From Effrenium voratum (lineage: Eukaryota > Sar > Dinophyceae > Suessiales > Symbiodiniaceae), in NCBI GenBank assembly GCA_963377175.1, contig CAUJNA010000458.1, forward strand, positions 692,033 through 756,032: a DNA stretch of 64,000 nucleotides. Reading direction: 5' to 3'. How positions within the stretch are numbered: position 1 is the first letter of the stretch; every line of letters begins with the position of its first letter. The position numbers and the translations under genes are program-made. This document shows, one piece after another, positions 1-12,851 of this stretch. Under the pieces are notes generated by a model that made no database searches, had not been told where the DNA came from, and saw nothing but the letters and a program-made list of their open reading frames with translations.

Positions 1-401
1 ACAATCCCACGCCTCCGCCTTCACTGACAAGACATGAGGAAGTGCCACGAACCAATGGTGTCAGAACTTGTGGAGCAACTTGTTGCGTCATCGTGGTAAG
101 CTTCCTCAAATCGAAGCACGTGCATGTATGTATGGGGTTCGCCACTCTGGCGGCAAACCCTCTCATTCTCTAGAAAAGTGAGTTGTGCTGCTCCTGTTTT
201 GTTTTTGGGGGTGGCCGAGTATACTTAGGCGTGCTTCAAAATAGGGGAACCTCCAACATGAGCGGTTTTGGCCCCCTTTTTACCCTCAAAGAAACAAACC
301 CCCTCTTGAGTCATTGATGAATGACAAGGCATATGATGTTGAAGTCAAATTGCGGATTTGGGCGCGTCTCCTTGGGCTGGTATACTCACAACTGACTATC
401 C

Positions 402-440
<39 letters not shown>

Positions 441-3400
441 CAGCTTTTTTATTATGAAGGATGGCCTTTGTTCGACACCAACGAGCTTCCCCTGGGTCAA
501 ATGCGCGCAGCCCCTTGCTTCCCGACTTGCAAACCAGGTGCTGCGTGCTAGATCCACCTCGGCGCAGCTTCAAGTGCTAAGCCGCTGAGTCTTGGGACTC
601 AACACATGATCGACTGGTCTTGTACCCTCACGACAGCGCACAAATTGCCCATAAACTAACTGCCTTGCCAACCAACCGACCAACAAACACACAAAACAGC
701 GAACAGGGACTGTTTGAAACTGCATGGCGAAAGCATCGCCTTGCTAGTTAATTCACCCCAACATTCTCAAATAGCGGAAACAAACTACAACCAAGCAAGG
801 ATGCCATACAAACCCCTTCATGAGGTCTCAAGGCCTTCATCCCAGCCTTATCCTCGGCGCAAGGGATGGATCCCGCCCCTTGCTGGGCTATGGTGGTCCT
901 TACTTTGCCTCTCTGATCCAACGCATCCAAGGCGCCCAAATCCAGCAAGCCCAAGGGCGCCGCGGCGCCATGGGAGGCTAAGTCGTGGCCCATCCTGCAG
1001 GCATGGGGTCTTAGCCATGGGTTTGGAGAGCTCGTGCGCCGGCATGCTTCAGGGTAATAATTGTGGCAGCTGCTGGATAAAAAGCAAAGTAATAGTTTGT
1101 TGCTTTGTCTTGCTTTGTTCTAATACTGGTTACAAAAGGATTGACATCGATGTAAAACTATGTCTGAAAAAGAAATACAATATCAAGCACAATCGATTAA
1201 ACCACTTCTGAATATCGACCATGCACATATCTAGCGATATCTTGTTAACTTTGAACAATCAAAATCGATGTAAAACATATGATTTATTCTCAAGTTTAAT
1301 TTGTAAACAATCAGGTAGATAATTGAAAAGACAAACAACACACTAGGAATACCATGACAAGATATGTGTTCATATAGTTGCATCTACTTGTAGCTGATGT
1401 GTTGTTTGTTTCCGTTCACCTTGGCTGAGCCACCCGCCTGGTAAACTGCCAACCAAACTTACTGCGCCTTAAAAGGGGGTTACCATTGGGTGAGTCTTTT
1501 GGGGGTGGCTGGCAGGGTCGCTGAAACATGGGAAGATAACACCAAATACTACAGCCACAGTGGAAGACTGACCTAAGCTGCCCGGCTAGAACCAAGTCAC
1601 CAAAACGCTTGGCCCTAATTTTGTGTAGCACCCTGAAATTGCGGGTCCACAAGTGGAAAGGTCCAGGCGAGACCGGTAAACTCGATTGACCTAGGCAGCT
1701 AAAAGGTGGATTATTAAACCGCCTAGGGACATGGTGACATGGGGGTTTCTCAACTTGGTGAGCCCATTATTGGTCCGTGGGTCAAGCGAAACTCAGAGGA
1801 AGCCGTTGCCAGTTTAGGGGATCACGATTTTGCGAAACATCTCTATGTTGGTTTCTTTTTCAAAGTTGGACCCCTGGGTGGTTTTCCTCTTGGTGTCCTT
1901 TTAAAGCGACCAAACAGCGGGTACCAACTCTAAACAAGACACGCGCAGGTGGAAGGCACCGTCCCGCCTGCCCGTCAGGAAGTTGGCGGCCAGAACCTCT
2001 GCTCGGACACGAACCACACTCCGAATAAGAAGATTCAGTGACCCTGACTCGGCCATGGGTCAAAATCCAAATCGTACCCCTAGTGAACATCCCAATCCCC
2101 ACTAAAATAGCTTCTAACATGGGTGGTGCACCTACCCCACAACGATACCATTGGTTTTGACCCACAGCCACTCTCGGGAACGGCACTGTTGCGCACTGGT
2201 CGGTGCTGGTTCTCCGAAATCAATGTTTGTCACCGACCGACGCCCAGTTGCAGGCGGTTTGACAGCGATTGGTTTTGCACTTTGGGTGAAAAGGAAAACC
2301 CTGGCTTGACAGTACCCCTTCCACCGGGAATTCCAGAACAACCTCACTGTTCGCTTTCCGAAATACTGTTCATGCCTATGCAATACAATAAACTGTTTGA
2401 ATCGCCCGCCGCCACTGATCAGGCTTTGAGTGAAAGCAAAACACGCTCACCTGGCTCCGCCTTGCTGATATCAAGCTGTGACATCATGACTTGCCCAAAG
2501 GACCCAACCGCAACGGTTAGCCATGCTGGCTTGCCCTGTCTGGAAACATCGAACCGTTGAAATGTCGCTTCGCTTTGGCCAAAGCATCCCACAAGCGAAC
2601 AGCTTCTTAGTGAAAAACTGACTCAGCGCCCGTTCCATTTGCCCAAGAAACCAACCTTCACGGAGGTCGCAAATTGTGCTTTGTTGTTGGGGAAATGCGA
2701 ATGCTGGCCCTCCCCCCGAATCTGGGAAGTGCATCTCGTTGTCGCAAAATCAGTGGACTGCCCATCATATCAATATATATATATATATATTATACATATA
2801 TATATATATATATATATTATGGACACTGACTCATGTCACGCACTTCGCAGCCCTGCCCCCGTCCCGTCCCGTGCAAACGGGTTGCTGCCCACAGGCCCTC
2901 CTCCTCGCCTTGCTTTCGGGGCGTTGGGTTCTGAAGGGCATGCAGGCGACACCACCGAGCATGGGAACATCTGCCCAAAAGCTGAAGGCGGGCTTCAACC
3001 TCCCATGGAAACTGTTTGGACGAACCTAAGCAACATGGAGGGAAACCCAGCGAACCAACAGAGCCCGAGTCGAAACCCATCATCGAAGGCAAATAACGAA
3101 AACAATATGCAGGGAAAAAACTAGCACCATCCAGGTGGCACAAAATCTGGCAAAGGCGAGGCAGAAAATCGGGGAACGCACCAAAACCAGGAGACACAAA
3201 CAGGAAGGGGGCCACCTCCATAAACAAATCCAAACAGATCATTTAAGCTACAAACAGGCCAAAAACCTCAGGAGATTTGGCAGAAACAAACAAAATTCAT
3301 ATTTTTTCTTACAAGGCTCTCCTCAGAACGCCCACTCCCATTCCCACACCTGCCGGGACGTTTCAGCTGCTCTTAATAATCTGAATTATCAGACTTGTTT

Positions 3401-3823
3401 TGACGGCGATTCACTCCGCTTTTCATACGCAACCACTGAAAATGTGTATTTCTGCGAAGCCTGCTTTGGGTGCCTCCATGATGTGTATAAGTTGGCATTG
3501 AACCAGCGCATCTCACCGATCGGGAAAAGATGGCTCAGGCCACTAGCTGACCTGACCTGCCAAAGACCAAACTGTTTGGTTCAGGCTGTTCCCCCGAACA
3601 AGCAACCATTCTCTCTCCAAGCGGGTTCTTCTGCTTCCAAAGTCTTTGTTGAGCTAAAAGCGAACCTTGGCTCACCAACTGAAGAAGCATGGCGCCCCTT
3701 CCGCAAAATCCGCCGACCCCATGCCTGGTCCAGAATGGACCATGCTTTCGGAATGGGGGCGGTGTGTTCTGTGTTGCTTTTGTTGATACGTTTTCTAGAT
3801 ATAGGTTTAATGTGAATATAATT
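1..3823. other. Intergenic DNA without a confident gene
   Basis: I see no open frame here with recognisable domains or convincing codon structure. The stretch holds short AT microsatellites near 402-440 and 2771-2818. An AT-rich patch lies around 1120-1380. The longest open frames (for example 3135-3815 plus, 226 codons) are low in complexity of motif, match no family I know, and I treat them as chance. Confidence 0.5.
402..440. repeat. TA/TATATACA microsatellite
   Basis: Alternating TA run interrupted by a single C. The same simple AT tract recurs near 2771-2818, 3824-3840, 6283-6300, 20546-20567 and 34887-34909. These are ordinary microsatellites, but their number is a feature of the window. 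Confidence 0.9.
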
Positions 3824-3874
3824 ATGTATATATATATATGTGCCTCTTGGGGCGGGAAAATACGTCGGCTGGAT

Positions 3875-3965
3875 TTCTGGATCTCTGGATGTCTGGATGT
3901 CTGGATCTCTGGATGTCTGGATGTCTGGATCTCTGGGTCTCTGAAGTCTGGGTGTATGGATGTCT
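3875..3965. repeat. 10-bp minisatellite (TCTGGATGTC-like)
   Basis: About nine imperfect copies of a 10-bp unit alternating between TCTGGATGTC and TCTGGATCTC. It is followed by a C-rich tract (about 3968-4016) and shortly preceded by a TA run. Confidence 0.85.
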
Positions 3966-4019
3966 GGTTCCCACCCACCTTCCCCCACCCCCTCCCCACC
4001 CCCCCTCCCCCCCCCCTTT

Positions 4020-4250
4020 CTAGTCCAAACCCTAGACTGTTGAGGTCCCAAACCCTGGAACTCCCAAGCCCCAAACCCTGCAACTCTCAAGTTTTGAGGT
4101 TCCAAACCCTGAAACTCCAGAGTTTTGAGGTTCCAAACCTTGGAGTTTCAAGGTGCCAACCCTGAAACTCTAGAGTTTTGAGGTCCCAAACGTTGGATCG
4201 GAGTTTGGAGGCCCCAAACCTTGAAACTCTGCAGTTTTAAGGCTCCAAAA
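4020..4250. repeat. Tandem repeat of about 30 bp (CCAAACCCTGGAACTC)
   Basis: Degenerate copies built around GAGGTTCCAAACCCTGAAAC and its variants, each followed by TCCAGAGTTTT-like sequence. About seven copies are visible. It directly precedes the longer array that follows. Confidence 0.75.
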
Positions 4251-4254
4251 TCTC

Positions 4255-4740
4255 CACCCTGTCTGCAGTCTCTCTACGTATCTTCGTCTGTCTGTGTCTG
4301 TCTACGTATCTGCATCTGTCTTCGTGTCCGCGACCCTCCCCCCCCTTGCGTGTCTGTCTGTCTCTCTTTGTGTCTGTCTGTGTCTGTCTACGTATCTGTC
4401 CGCGAACGGGTCTGCGCACGCGTGCTTTCTCTCGCCCCGGGCCGAAATCTGCGTCGGCCTTCGTGTCCGCGGAGACCCCCCCCCCCCTGCCTGTCCGTCT
4501 GTCTCTCTCTGCGTCTGTCTGCGTATCTGCGTCTGCCTTCGTGTCCGCGAACGGGTCTGTGCACGCGTGCTTTCTCTCGCCCGGGCCGAAATCTGCGTCT
4601 GCCTTCGTGTCCGCGGAGACCCCCCCCCCTGCCTGTCCGTCTGTCTCTCTCTGTGTCTGTCTACGTATCTGCGTCAGTCTTTCTGTCCGCGAACGGGTCT
4701 GTGCACGCGTGCTTTCTCTCGCCCCGGGCCGAAATTCTAA
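4255..4740. repeat. Tandem array of about 140-150 bp, TCTG-rich
   Basis: Three long units. Each contains a TCTGTCTGTCTC tract, then TACGTATCTGCGTCTG-like sequence, then GAACGGGTCTGTGCACGCG and a C-homopolymer. The landmark GAACGGGTCTG occurs near 4402, 4551 and 4690. All frames through it are open because the array is stop-poor, so the long open frames here are repeat artefacts. Confidence 0.85.
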
Positions 4741-7700
4741 TGTGTATGGGGGTGGCGGAACCAGGCCGCAGGCCATTAAAAAGACAGCAACTGCGGGCCA
4801 AATAGAAATCCGGCGCCAGGATTAGATGGTTGCCCTTCTCCTGGCCTCGCTAAACTGACAAGATAGTAGCCAACGGACAGCACAACTCAGGGTTTGGGCG
4901 CTGCGTTTGTGGATCCACTCCGAAAAGGGCATTCAATGAGTGCTAAATACAATATGTACTACTATATAACAAGCACACACAGGGAAGACTTGTACCAAAG
5001 CCGCATCAATCTCCATCCCCTAGACACCAGGGCAGACAAGTCTTATCTGAGCAAAGTCTGGCTGGCAACCGGTTTTCTTGCGGGCCAGAAAACTGATCAT
5101 GAAACGGTACAATTGAAGATCCCAAAATCCGAAGTGAGATATGAGCCGTGATGTGTTTGTTTGAAGCTGGAAAATCAAGATGGACTCTCACGTTCCCTAG
5201 TGAAGCACATGTTTTTAAGTGATGTGGGGTACTCTCAATACCGCGGGTATTTTCGAAAATTCGCCAAAACCTTTGTTTTCGGCTGAGGAAAGCAAGTCTA
5301 AGAGTATAACTTGTAACATCTTATAAACCACAACGGACAACCATACACAAATATTTCCCACAAATGACATGAGGCAATTTCGACCCGGTCTCAATCCCCG
5401 GTCTTCGCACATGCGTTGGGTCAACCAGTATGAAGTGACTCACTGATTTGTCAGCGAGGCAAAATAATTGCTTGGCAGGCGTCTTGGCCAGAGCAAAAAA
5501 CACAAAAGGCGCATCGCGTCGATTAAGTGGATCCTGTTCATCTGAGGGGCCGCTCACCGTGCGGGCTTGCAAGCTGGACGCGTCGAAGGGAAAGCTGGGA
5601 TCCTCCTTGGAAGAGGCATGGGAAGACATGCAAACATAGGTCTCCGTTTGGGAAAAACGAAGTGGTAAGTTCAAATTCAGCTGAAACCACTAAAATCCAT
5701 TCATGTTCAGCCAAGCTGAAACCAGATCGGTATCAGGAATGAAGGGCCAAGTAGATCCCTTGAAGGTCCATGTTGGAGATGGGAATCCCAGATATCTCCC
5801 AAGGAATCCCGGAATAGTCGTGCATGATTTCCGCGTAGTACACTTGGACTTACATCAACCGTCCCCCTGTAAGTACGGATATTCTAAATGCAAAGAGAAC
5901 ATGGGCATTCCCTTCACTTACCGCCATTCACCATTTGGAGGACGTGGTTGTTTCACTTGCAACATGTAAGGAATCCACCGACCGTAGGCCCTGATGATGT
6001 CTGCAATTCCTATCCCAAATGAGGACAAAACCAACCTACAAGAAGCTAGCTTTGTGAACTCAACAGGTAAGTCTCCCACTGACACATCTCTCCCAACAAC
6101 TCTTAAATTCATCTGGTTTGTCTCGAGCACGTCTAGCAAACAGTTGCCCAGTTTGTGATTGGACGCAGTAATTTCCACGCTTATCCAAAATGGAGACCAA
6201 CAAAATGCAAAAGGGAGAAAGCCTCACTGAATGCCTAAGAAATGGTACCTCACCAGTTCATGGTTGTGCAAAATACACATCAATATATATATATATATAT
6301 GAATGCATTAAACCCTTTCTCTGATATCGGAGTGATTGACCCCCATGACAACTTGCCTACCTTTAAGCGATTCCCTTGGTGTGAGAGACTGGCCCAAAGG
6401 ACATTGGGGAGAACAAGTGGGACCATGACTAAGACCAAGAGGCTGTGAGATCCCAAAGGTGACAAGTGCGATTCTGCACAACACATAATTTACACAGCTG
6501 CATTGAGGAATCCCTCGGTAAAGGACCTTAATATGCAAGCCTGTTTCCCCCGAGCTCGATTCGCTGTCTGCTGAAAGCCTCCCTGGACATGCAAGATACC
6601 CCAACACAACACAAGCGATCGGTTGGCACTTGGGGGTTTCCAAATCATTGACCTCTGGAACAAACCATCCGGCCTCAGTGCCTCCATCAATCGCTGCTTG
6701 GGTATTGCTTGGGTGTCAAGTGGAAACGGACTAAAACCGAAGACATGGGCTGCTGCCACTGGAAAAAAAACTAGGGTCTGCAGCAAATGCTTTTCAAGGC
6801 TGAGATGTCCATCCTGTTCACCCGGATTGCCTCATGTCCAACCTGGGTGGTAATATCCAATTGGTCACTTTTGGAGGGTGAGGGAAAGACGCCGCGATGT
6901 GTCCAACCATTGGACATAGATGGATCGCTTTCCTGCATATCTTTCACTTACTAATATCTTCCCTATCTTGTGAGTGCTCATTCTGGAGGAGCTTGCCTCT
7001 ATCCTGGCCTCTTTGCACAATAGCGGTTACATACCCATCCCTCCATTGGTGTTGCATGAAAATGGGAAAGGTACCTAGATACTAGAAACGGTTAACTTGT
7101 GAGTTGGTAACCAGCGACGCAAGGTAGGTTGGTAAAGATTGGGCATTGCCTACCTGACAACACCTGTTTCTTTCACTCCTATTGGCCCAAGCAAAGTCTG
7201 AACTTCGCAACCTATGATGGTCATCCAAAGTATGCAGTCCAGAACTGAAAAACATGATTGTGTCTACTGCTGCTTCAAACTAAGAAACTACAGTTCAAAT
7301 AAACTCCTTGGGGTCCTGGGATGGGTTCAAACAAATCTCGCCCACCCTGCTGGCAAGTGATCTCCCAGACATCCTGGATGCTCTGCACCGCTGACCAAAT
7401 CTTGGCCTGGCACTGACAGGCCTGGGGTGATTCCTTTCAACCATCAGTCTTTCCAACACCCGCGTGTTTCATTGGAGGCTTTGTGTTGGAAAGGATGGGG
7501 AGGATATTCCTAGAAGACTGGCTAATACCTCCAAGAGGAAGCTACAATGTGGGGAAGCTTGTACTTTTGGTCCGAACCTAGGTGAGTCATGATGCGCCAA
7601 ACAAAAGCGAGGCCTGTCGACAGACCTTTTGTCGTGGGTGAGGCTGCGCATCCTTGTTGCGAGAAACTCATGAACCTGGTTGTGCTTTCCTCTAAAGGTT

Positions 7701-8865
7701 ACCACTAGCAAACGCGGGACGTATTCAAGGGATGGCTTTCAAAGGACACCTCCTTGTTTTTGGACACTGTGTTGGACACTTGATTTTAAAGTTCCCGCCC
7801 CCAATTTATGCTTCCAGTCACCAATATACAACGATTTGCACTCACATTCCCAAAAAGGACGGTGCTGAAGGCCAATACCCGTGCATGCTTCCAGCCAATT
7901 TTTCTCGCCTGCGTATCGGGCGGGAGCAGCCTGCGTGCGGGGCGAGTGTGGGTTCCCACTAAAGCCCACTACCCCAAAGGCAAATAAAACTATACCCGCT
8001 ACTATATAATTGTTAATATGCCAGATTCCAGTTGGGGATAATGGTCTGTGATAGTGTACACCCTCTGGGAACTTGCAGACTCAAGAGTCTTGGACCAAGA
8101 CTTTTGCATGCTACTTCTGGCCGCCCTGTACTGAATGTAGCGATTCAGCCCAAACGCAGGGGTGTTCTCAAGCGACCTTCACATGCCGAATCCGATCACC
8201 GCAAACCCACCGAAGACCCCAAGAGCAGGCATTCAGTCTTAGCGCGGCCTTGAGCGAAAACAAACCAAAAAGGGGAACCCTGACAACGAATCGGTGCACT
8301 TCTCTCTTGAAACCGAAGGACATGGAAGCAATAGCTTTCCTAGCCCTGCTCCTACCCCTCTTCCCCCTACTAGGGCCTGGCTACCCACCTACCTGCATAC
8401 CTGCCTGCCTGACTACCTACCAACTGCTACCTCACATCGACTAATATGGAATCCTCCAAACAAGAACACATCCTGGGCTCAAATCGTTTCTACCAGCATA
8501 ATCTTAGTATAGCGCACAAATGTACGATGTCTCCTGAGTCTCCTCCAAAAGCATTTAAGTATTCTAGGGCAGGCCAAATATGAAGCAACATCTGAAAAAA
8601 GGTTACCAACGTTGGTTAAATACCCCCAATTGGGTCGGTTCCCTTTGGCTTCCTTTCAAACCCACCCCAAACAAGGGTACCCTCAAAAATTGTTTCCTTT
8701 GAACCGACGCTAAAAAAGGCACCGACTCAAACTCCCACCCCGAATAGTTGTACCCAAAAAACAACACGCGCGACACACACCCAATGTTCTTCGCACTCGA
8801 CGTTCCCGTTTTTTGGCTCGACCTTTGTCCCGTCAGGCTCTGGTCCGGTCGCGCTGTCGCGTCGC
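4741..8865. other. Intergenic DNA without a confident gene
   Basis: No recognisable gene. Further exons of the minus-strand apyrase gene (its C-terminal part) should lie in this direction, but I could not identify any. A TA microsatellite sits at 6283-6300. Confidence 0.45.
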
Positions 8866-8935
8866 CTCATGCCGGCCGTGCCAAAGATCAGGAGAGGTGT
8901 CTTGCGCCTCAGCGCCTCAGGCACCTTCTGCGCTC
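8866..8935 (-). CDS. Exon of GDA1/CD39-family apyrase (apyrase conserved region with GTAGMR)
   Basis: This 70-bp exon ends with the GTAGMR block typical of the GDA1/CD39 nucleoside-triphosphatase family, preceded by KTPLLIF; these enzymes hydrolyse the gamma and beta phosphates of nucleotides. The acceptor is a clean CCGCAG at its 5' end. The 3' end reads ATGAG followed by GC, which suggests a GC donor. Its phase fits the exon at 10079-10186: the last base of that exon plus the first two bases here make an Arg codon. Third-position GC is high and unlike the surrounding DNA. I could not find the downstream exons, which should lie at lower coordinates. Confidence 0.7.
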
Positions 8936-10078
8936 CTGCGGCCAGATGGGCAGGTTAGAACTCAGTTTGTCCTGAATGCAGAACATGGGCTTGACAATTG
9001 CCAATTGCCACTTTGGGTCCCAAACAGGTAGGCAACACACATGTTGAAAAATATGGGTTGGACAAAATATGGGTTCGAACCCTGTAGTGTCCCAGATCCA
9101 TGAAAAGAGACCGATGGGCAAGGCCCTGTTTGGATGTTCACCTTCCGCAACGCCTCCGCACCGGCGTGGGCTGCATGCGGCGGGCGTGGATCTCCACGGC
9201 TTTGGCCGTCTCAGAGTGGAAGATCTGGAACGTCTACTCCTCCTTGTCCCTCACGTCACAGAGGAGTTGGATCTTCTTGGTTTTCTTCCTGCGCCCGTCA
9301 TCTTGCCTCGTCCGCCCCAGACTCCAGGATCTCGTGCCTGACGCTCATGCGGAGCTGCAAGGTCTGCCATGCTGACCTCTTGTGAGGACGCAGCGGCCGA
9401 AGCCTGCGCCAGGCCCAACTCTATGGTAGACAAATGGGCCTTGGGCCACCAAGTGGCCAAGCATCCAAGCAAGCCGAAATACATGGGGCAAGTGTTGATG
9501 CAAAAACACTTTCTTGACGCTCTAAGTTTGCAGAGCAGGGGGCCATCTCCCAAAGCTTTGAGAACAACAACACTACCGTGGTTGTAAGTCAAAAGGCCGC
9601 GACGGCAAAAATGCGAACATATAAGCTTGGATACATAGCACTCTCCAAACACACACGCACTACCCCAGGACCCTACAACCCCGTCCAGAATGGCTCACAA
9701 ACCTCTGCAACCCTGCGACGAACATGCGTCGCTGTTTAATTCATATGAACACTTAGAGAGCCTTATGGGAGGTGGAATCCACTGTGCTGAGCTTTCCACC
9801 AGTTTGTCACGCATACCCGAGGCAATATAATGCCCAGGTCAAAATCGGGCAAAAGGTCCAGCGGTCGCAATAGATGATGTCTCGCCCACCCAGGTGCTTC
9901 TTGCAACGACAAAAAGCCAAGTCGGTTTTTCGTGGCTACCCGAACCATGCGAGTGGCTTGTACTGATAAACCAAAGAAAAAGAAAAGCCTAACATATATC
10001 AACAAAACAAGAGAGACACCTAACCCAATTTGGAGATTGCCAAACCAAAATTTGGAGAAACTCGTCACTCGCTTCGTC
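8936..10078 (-). other. Inferred apyrase intron with GA donor, containing a coding-like patch
   Basis: If the two flanking exons are joined in frame, this 1143-bp interval is an intron starting GACGAAG and ending CCGCAG, that is GA-AG. Non-GT donors are known from dinoflagellates. Within it, minus strand about 9130-9370 reads like degraded protein-coding sequence (blocks such as KTKKIQLLCDVRDKEE and FHSETAKAVEIHARRMQ, separated by a stop). I cannot assign that patch to a family. Confidence 0.4.
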
Positions 10079-10186
10079 GGAGTCCTTCTTTGAGGAGGGC
10101 CAGCAGCGGCGCCAAAGCCTTGGAGGGCTCATTGGCGTAGGAGGACAGCCCCGGCTTCGTCTTCTTCACGAAGACGGAGGAGGCCT
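10079..10186 (-). CDS. Exon of GDA1/CD39-family apyrase (KPGLSSYA region)
   Basis: The 108-bp exon encodes 35 residues including VFVKKTKPGLSSYANEPSKA and then APLLALLKEGL. In GDA1/CD39 apyrases a segment of the form K-PGLSSYA, then a helix ending near LL-A, lies between conserved region 1 and the ATAGMR region. That is exactly the order found here relative to the exons at 12852 and 8866. The acceptor is CTCAAG just upstream on the minus strand. Codon third positions are strongly G/C. The same frame runs into TGA eight bases after the proposed donor, so it must be spliced to continue. Confidence 0.7.
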
Positions 10187-12851
10187 CTTGAGACGGCGAA
10201 ACAAACAAAAAATCCCAGCCAGTCGGGCAAACAACCCGTTTCGAAATTTGCTTTTTAGGTCTTTTGGCCGCGGGGGTTCAAACGTGGCTGACTTTGGGGC
10301 CAACATGGAAAGGCTTGGGGGTGATGTTCGTCTATGGGGCTTTTGGTGGATGTCATGAAACACCTAGACATGGTGCGATTCTGGACTTGTTCCATCTCGA
10401 TGTGAGCTCGCCAAGAGCGAAGCAGTTGATTTGAGGGGTGGGCCTGTTGGTTTGTCTTGAAATGGGCCAGTGTCAAACAGTTGTTGATCAACCCCTTCGA
10501 TTTGTCAAGAGGGCTGGACGAACCGCGATGCTGCGGTGCTACTATGCTGCGCCCGACGCTATCCCCGATGGCATTGGCTTTTGGTGAGTAAACCACAGCG
10601 TCTGATTCAGGTCCTCTCCATTTTTTGGCCCCCGCAACAAAAAAGGTGGAACTTCGTTGGATCCCTTTGGTTTCCTTACAGGGTTAGCAGGTTTCCCTAA
10701 AAAAAAAAGACACAATCCAAGCTGGTTTTTGGCTTTGAACCGTGAGTCCACGTCCCTCCCCAACCTGGGCAAAATCCTTGCGGCCTTTTGAGGCTCGGAA
10801 GGCCAGTCCGAAGGGAAACTAGAGGAAAGACGTCCAATCACGAGCTCGTTCAACCTCTGAATCGGCGAGCTCGTGATAAGTGCAAAATTACTTCTCCTGA
10901 AACCTGCCCTTCCGCCCTTCCGCAAAGCTTCCGCACCCATTGTAAATCATGGAAGTCGTCACTGGTCTTCGGTCTCGGTCGGTGGCCGTAACCTGGAGGA
11001 AGGCACAGCCACGAACCGCTTCGCTTCGGAAGGTCAGGGAGCTGCCCGAGTCGCTGGAGCTGAAGCTGGAGATCCGGAGACGAGGACATGGACGCAGCCG
11101 CTTTGGGGAAGACTACTGTAAGGAGGGCGAAGGGGGAACGGGCTGCCTGGACAAACTCGTCTTCCGCGACTCTTCCGCGAAACTTCCGCGAAATCCCTCG
11201 TTTGTTCCTGTTGCTCTTTCTGTTGGACCTTGCAATCTAAGCAAACAAAGGGGAACAGCGCTTGCCGCTGTGTGCGCCGCTGCTTTGACTTTGATCACAT
11301 CTCCTTTCAATACATACACATATATCACTAGCCCTGGCCCTTCCGAATCTCTTCCGCCCTTCCGCGTCTCTTTCGCGCACACAGTGGATAGCTCATGCCA
11401 CATAAGCCATACGTTGGTTTTGGCATGACGCCCATATCATCCCATATCCATCAACCGCTGTTGAGGGAATGTTCAACTCTTGAAATTGATGGCCATACTG
11501 TGGATGGACAAAATTTGGCACAACTTGGAAATTATGCGAAATAGAAAACCATTGTTTGTTGGTATTTACCAGGGAATCATCATTCCAGGGTGGTGCGAAA
11601 TGGATTTCGTCCATCCACAGTATGTTGACCAAACCTCTGAAGAGAGGTAAGCGTCACAGGCCTTGCCCGCAGCCACATCCAGGGCGAACCTAAGCGGGAG
11701 AAACAAACGACACAGGTACTTAGAAGGCGATGGAAGCCAAATGGGTTCGATGCCGAATCGAGTTTGCAGGGGTGAATCGAGGGGTAGGCTTGGATAACTG
11801 GAACATCTTGCCGCACCCCCCCTCACAAAGTTTATGCTGGTTCGCCCATATATATGCCGTGAACCCAGTGGTCTCACTTCATCGGGTTTTTGTCATGGAA
11901 ACAAATCAAGAGAATGGGTACGCCTGGTCCCCCCTCTTCCAACCTTACTTGGTTCTCCCAGCCAGAGAGACATAGCGGGAGCCATAGCAACCTATGACTT
12001 GAGCTATTGAGCATGTGTATCATACAACCTTGAGTATAATGTGGCTCTCATTGCTATTGGATGCCATCACCCGGTCACCACTTGCCACAACCAGATTTGA
12101 GTTAAGCAACAACCGGACAGTTGAAGACAAGCTTCCAGAATGGATTGGATAGAACAAGTCCCGATTTGTGACAAAGTCCGCTGTTTGTTTGCCGCTACAA
12201 TGTTCATCATGTCCAGCCCAAAATGTACGAGTCGAACTGTGGAAGCGAGCCTAGGCTCACTTGCACCTCGTTGGCCTAGAGGGGAACCAAAGGGATTCGG
12301 ATGGATTCGGTGTTTTAGGGGGAAGATGCTGATTGGAAGACACATTTATCGCTAGTTGAGGAAACGGGCCCAAAGGCCATTTGAGGGAATTCTGTTCACG
12401 GGTACCCTGTCAATAACTATTCAGTTCGAAACCAATGGCAAGTTGGACTTCTTTTGGGTTTCCCTTATTCAGACACATCCCCATTTCGGTCATCGAGCAA
12501 CCGTCGCTTGCGATTTTTTGGGGGAGGAGGGAAGCTCCATCAAGGGTCGCTCCAAAGCCCTGGCAGCCTGGCAGGGAAAAAAATGATCCCTGGAAAAGGA
12601 AAACCAGGGGAACCCAAAGCACCATTTCACAGTGTTTTGGTGTTTTGAGGCTCGGAGCAACCCTGACAAATGCAAGCAACTGTATCTGTGATCCCGCTAG
12701 TGGTTGTTCTACCCTGGTCGTAGACTGACCCCCTTCCATCCATGAATACGACATGGTTGGTGGGTATGTCGAATATTTCGTTCTAAGAATCAGCCACGTT
12801 TGCAGTCTGGTCATCTCTTTAAGGCTCGAAGAACCCTTGATCCACGCCGGC
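10187..12851 (-). other. Inferred apyrase intron or further unrecognised exons
   Basis: Between the conserved-region-1 exon and the KPGLSS exon, family members usually have about 30-40 residues, so one more small exon may hide here. A GC-rich, codon-like block at 10960-11115 is a candidate but reads plausibly on either strand. The heptamer CTTCCGC recurs between about 10911 and 11370. An inverted repeat (11494-11514 with 11604-11624, 20 of 21 bases matching) lies inside. Confidence 0.35.

Noticed and set aside
748..993. Minus-strand GLLDLGALDALDQ as apyrase conserved region 4
   Set aside because: It lacks the Gly-Gly-Ala/Gly-Ser signature of that region; similarity is limited to LDLG.
4221..4825. 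Long overlapping Ser/Cys/Val-rich and Arg/Thr-rich frames
   Set aside because: They lie entirely in a stop-poor TCTG-rich tandem array.
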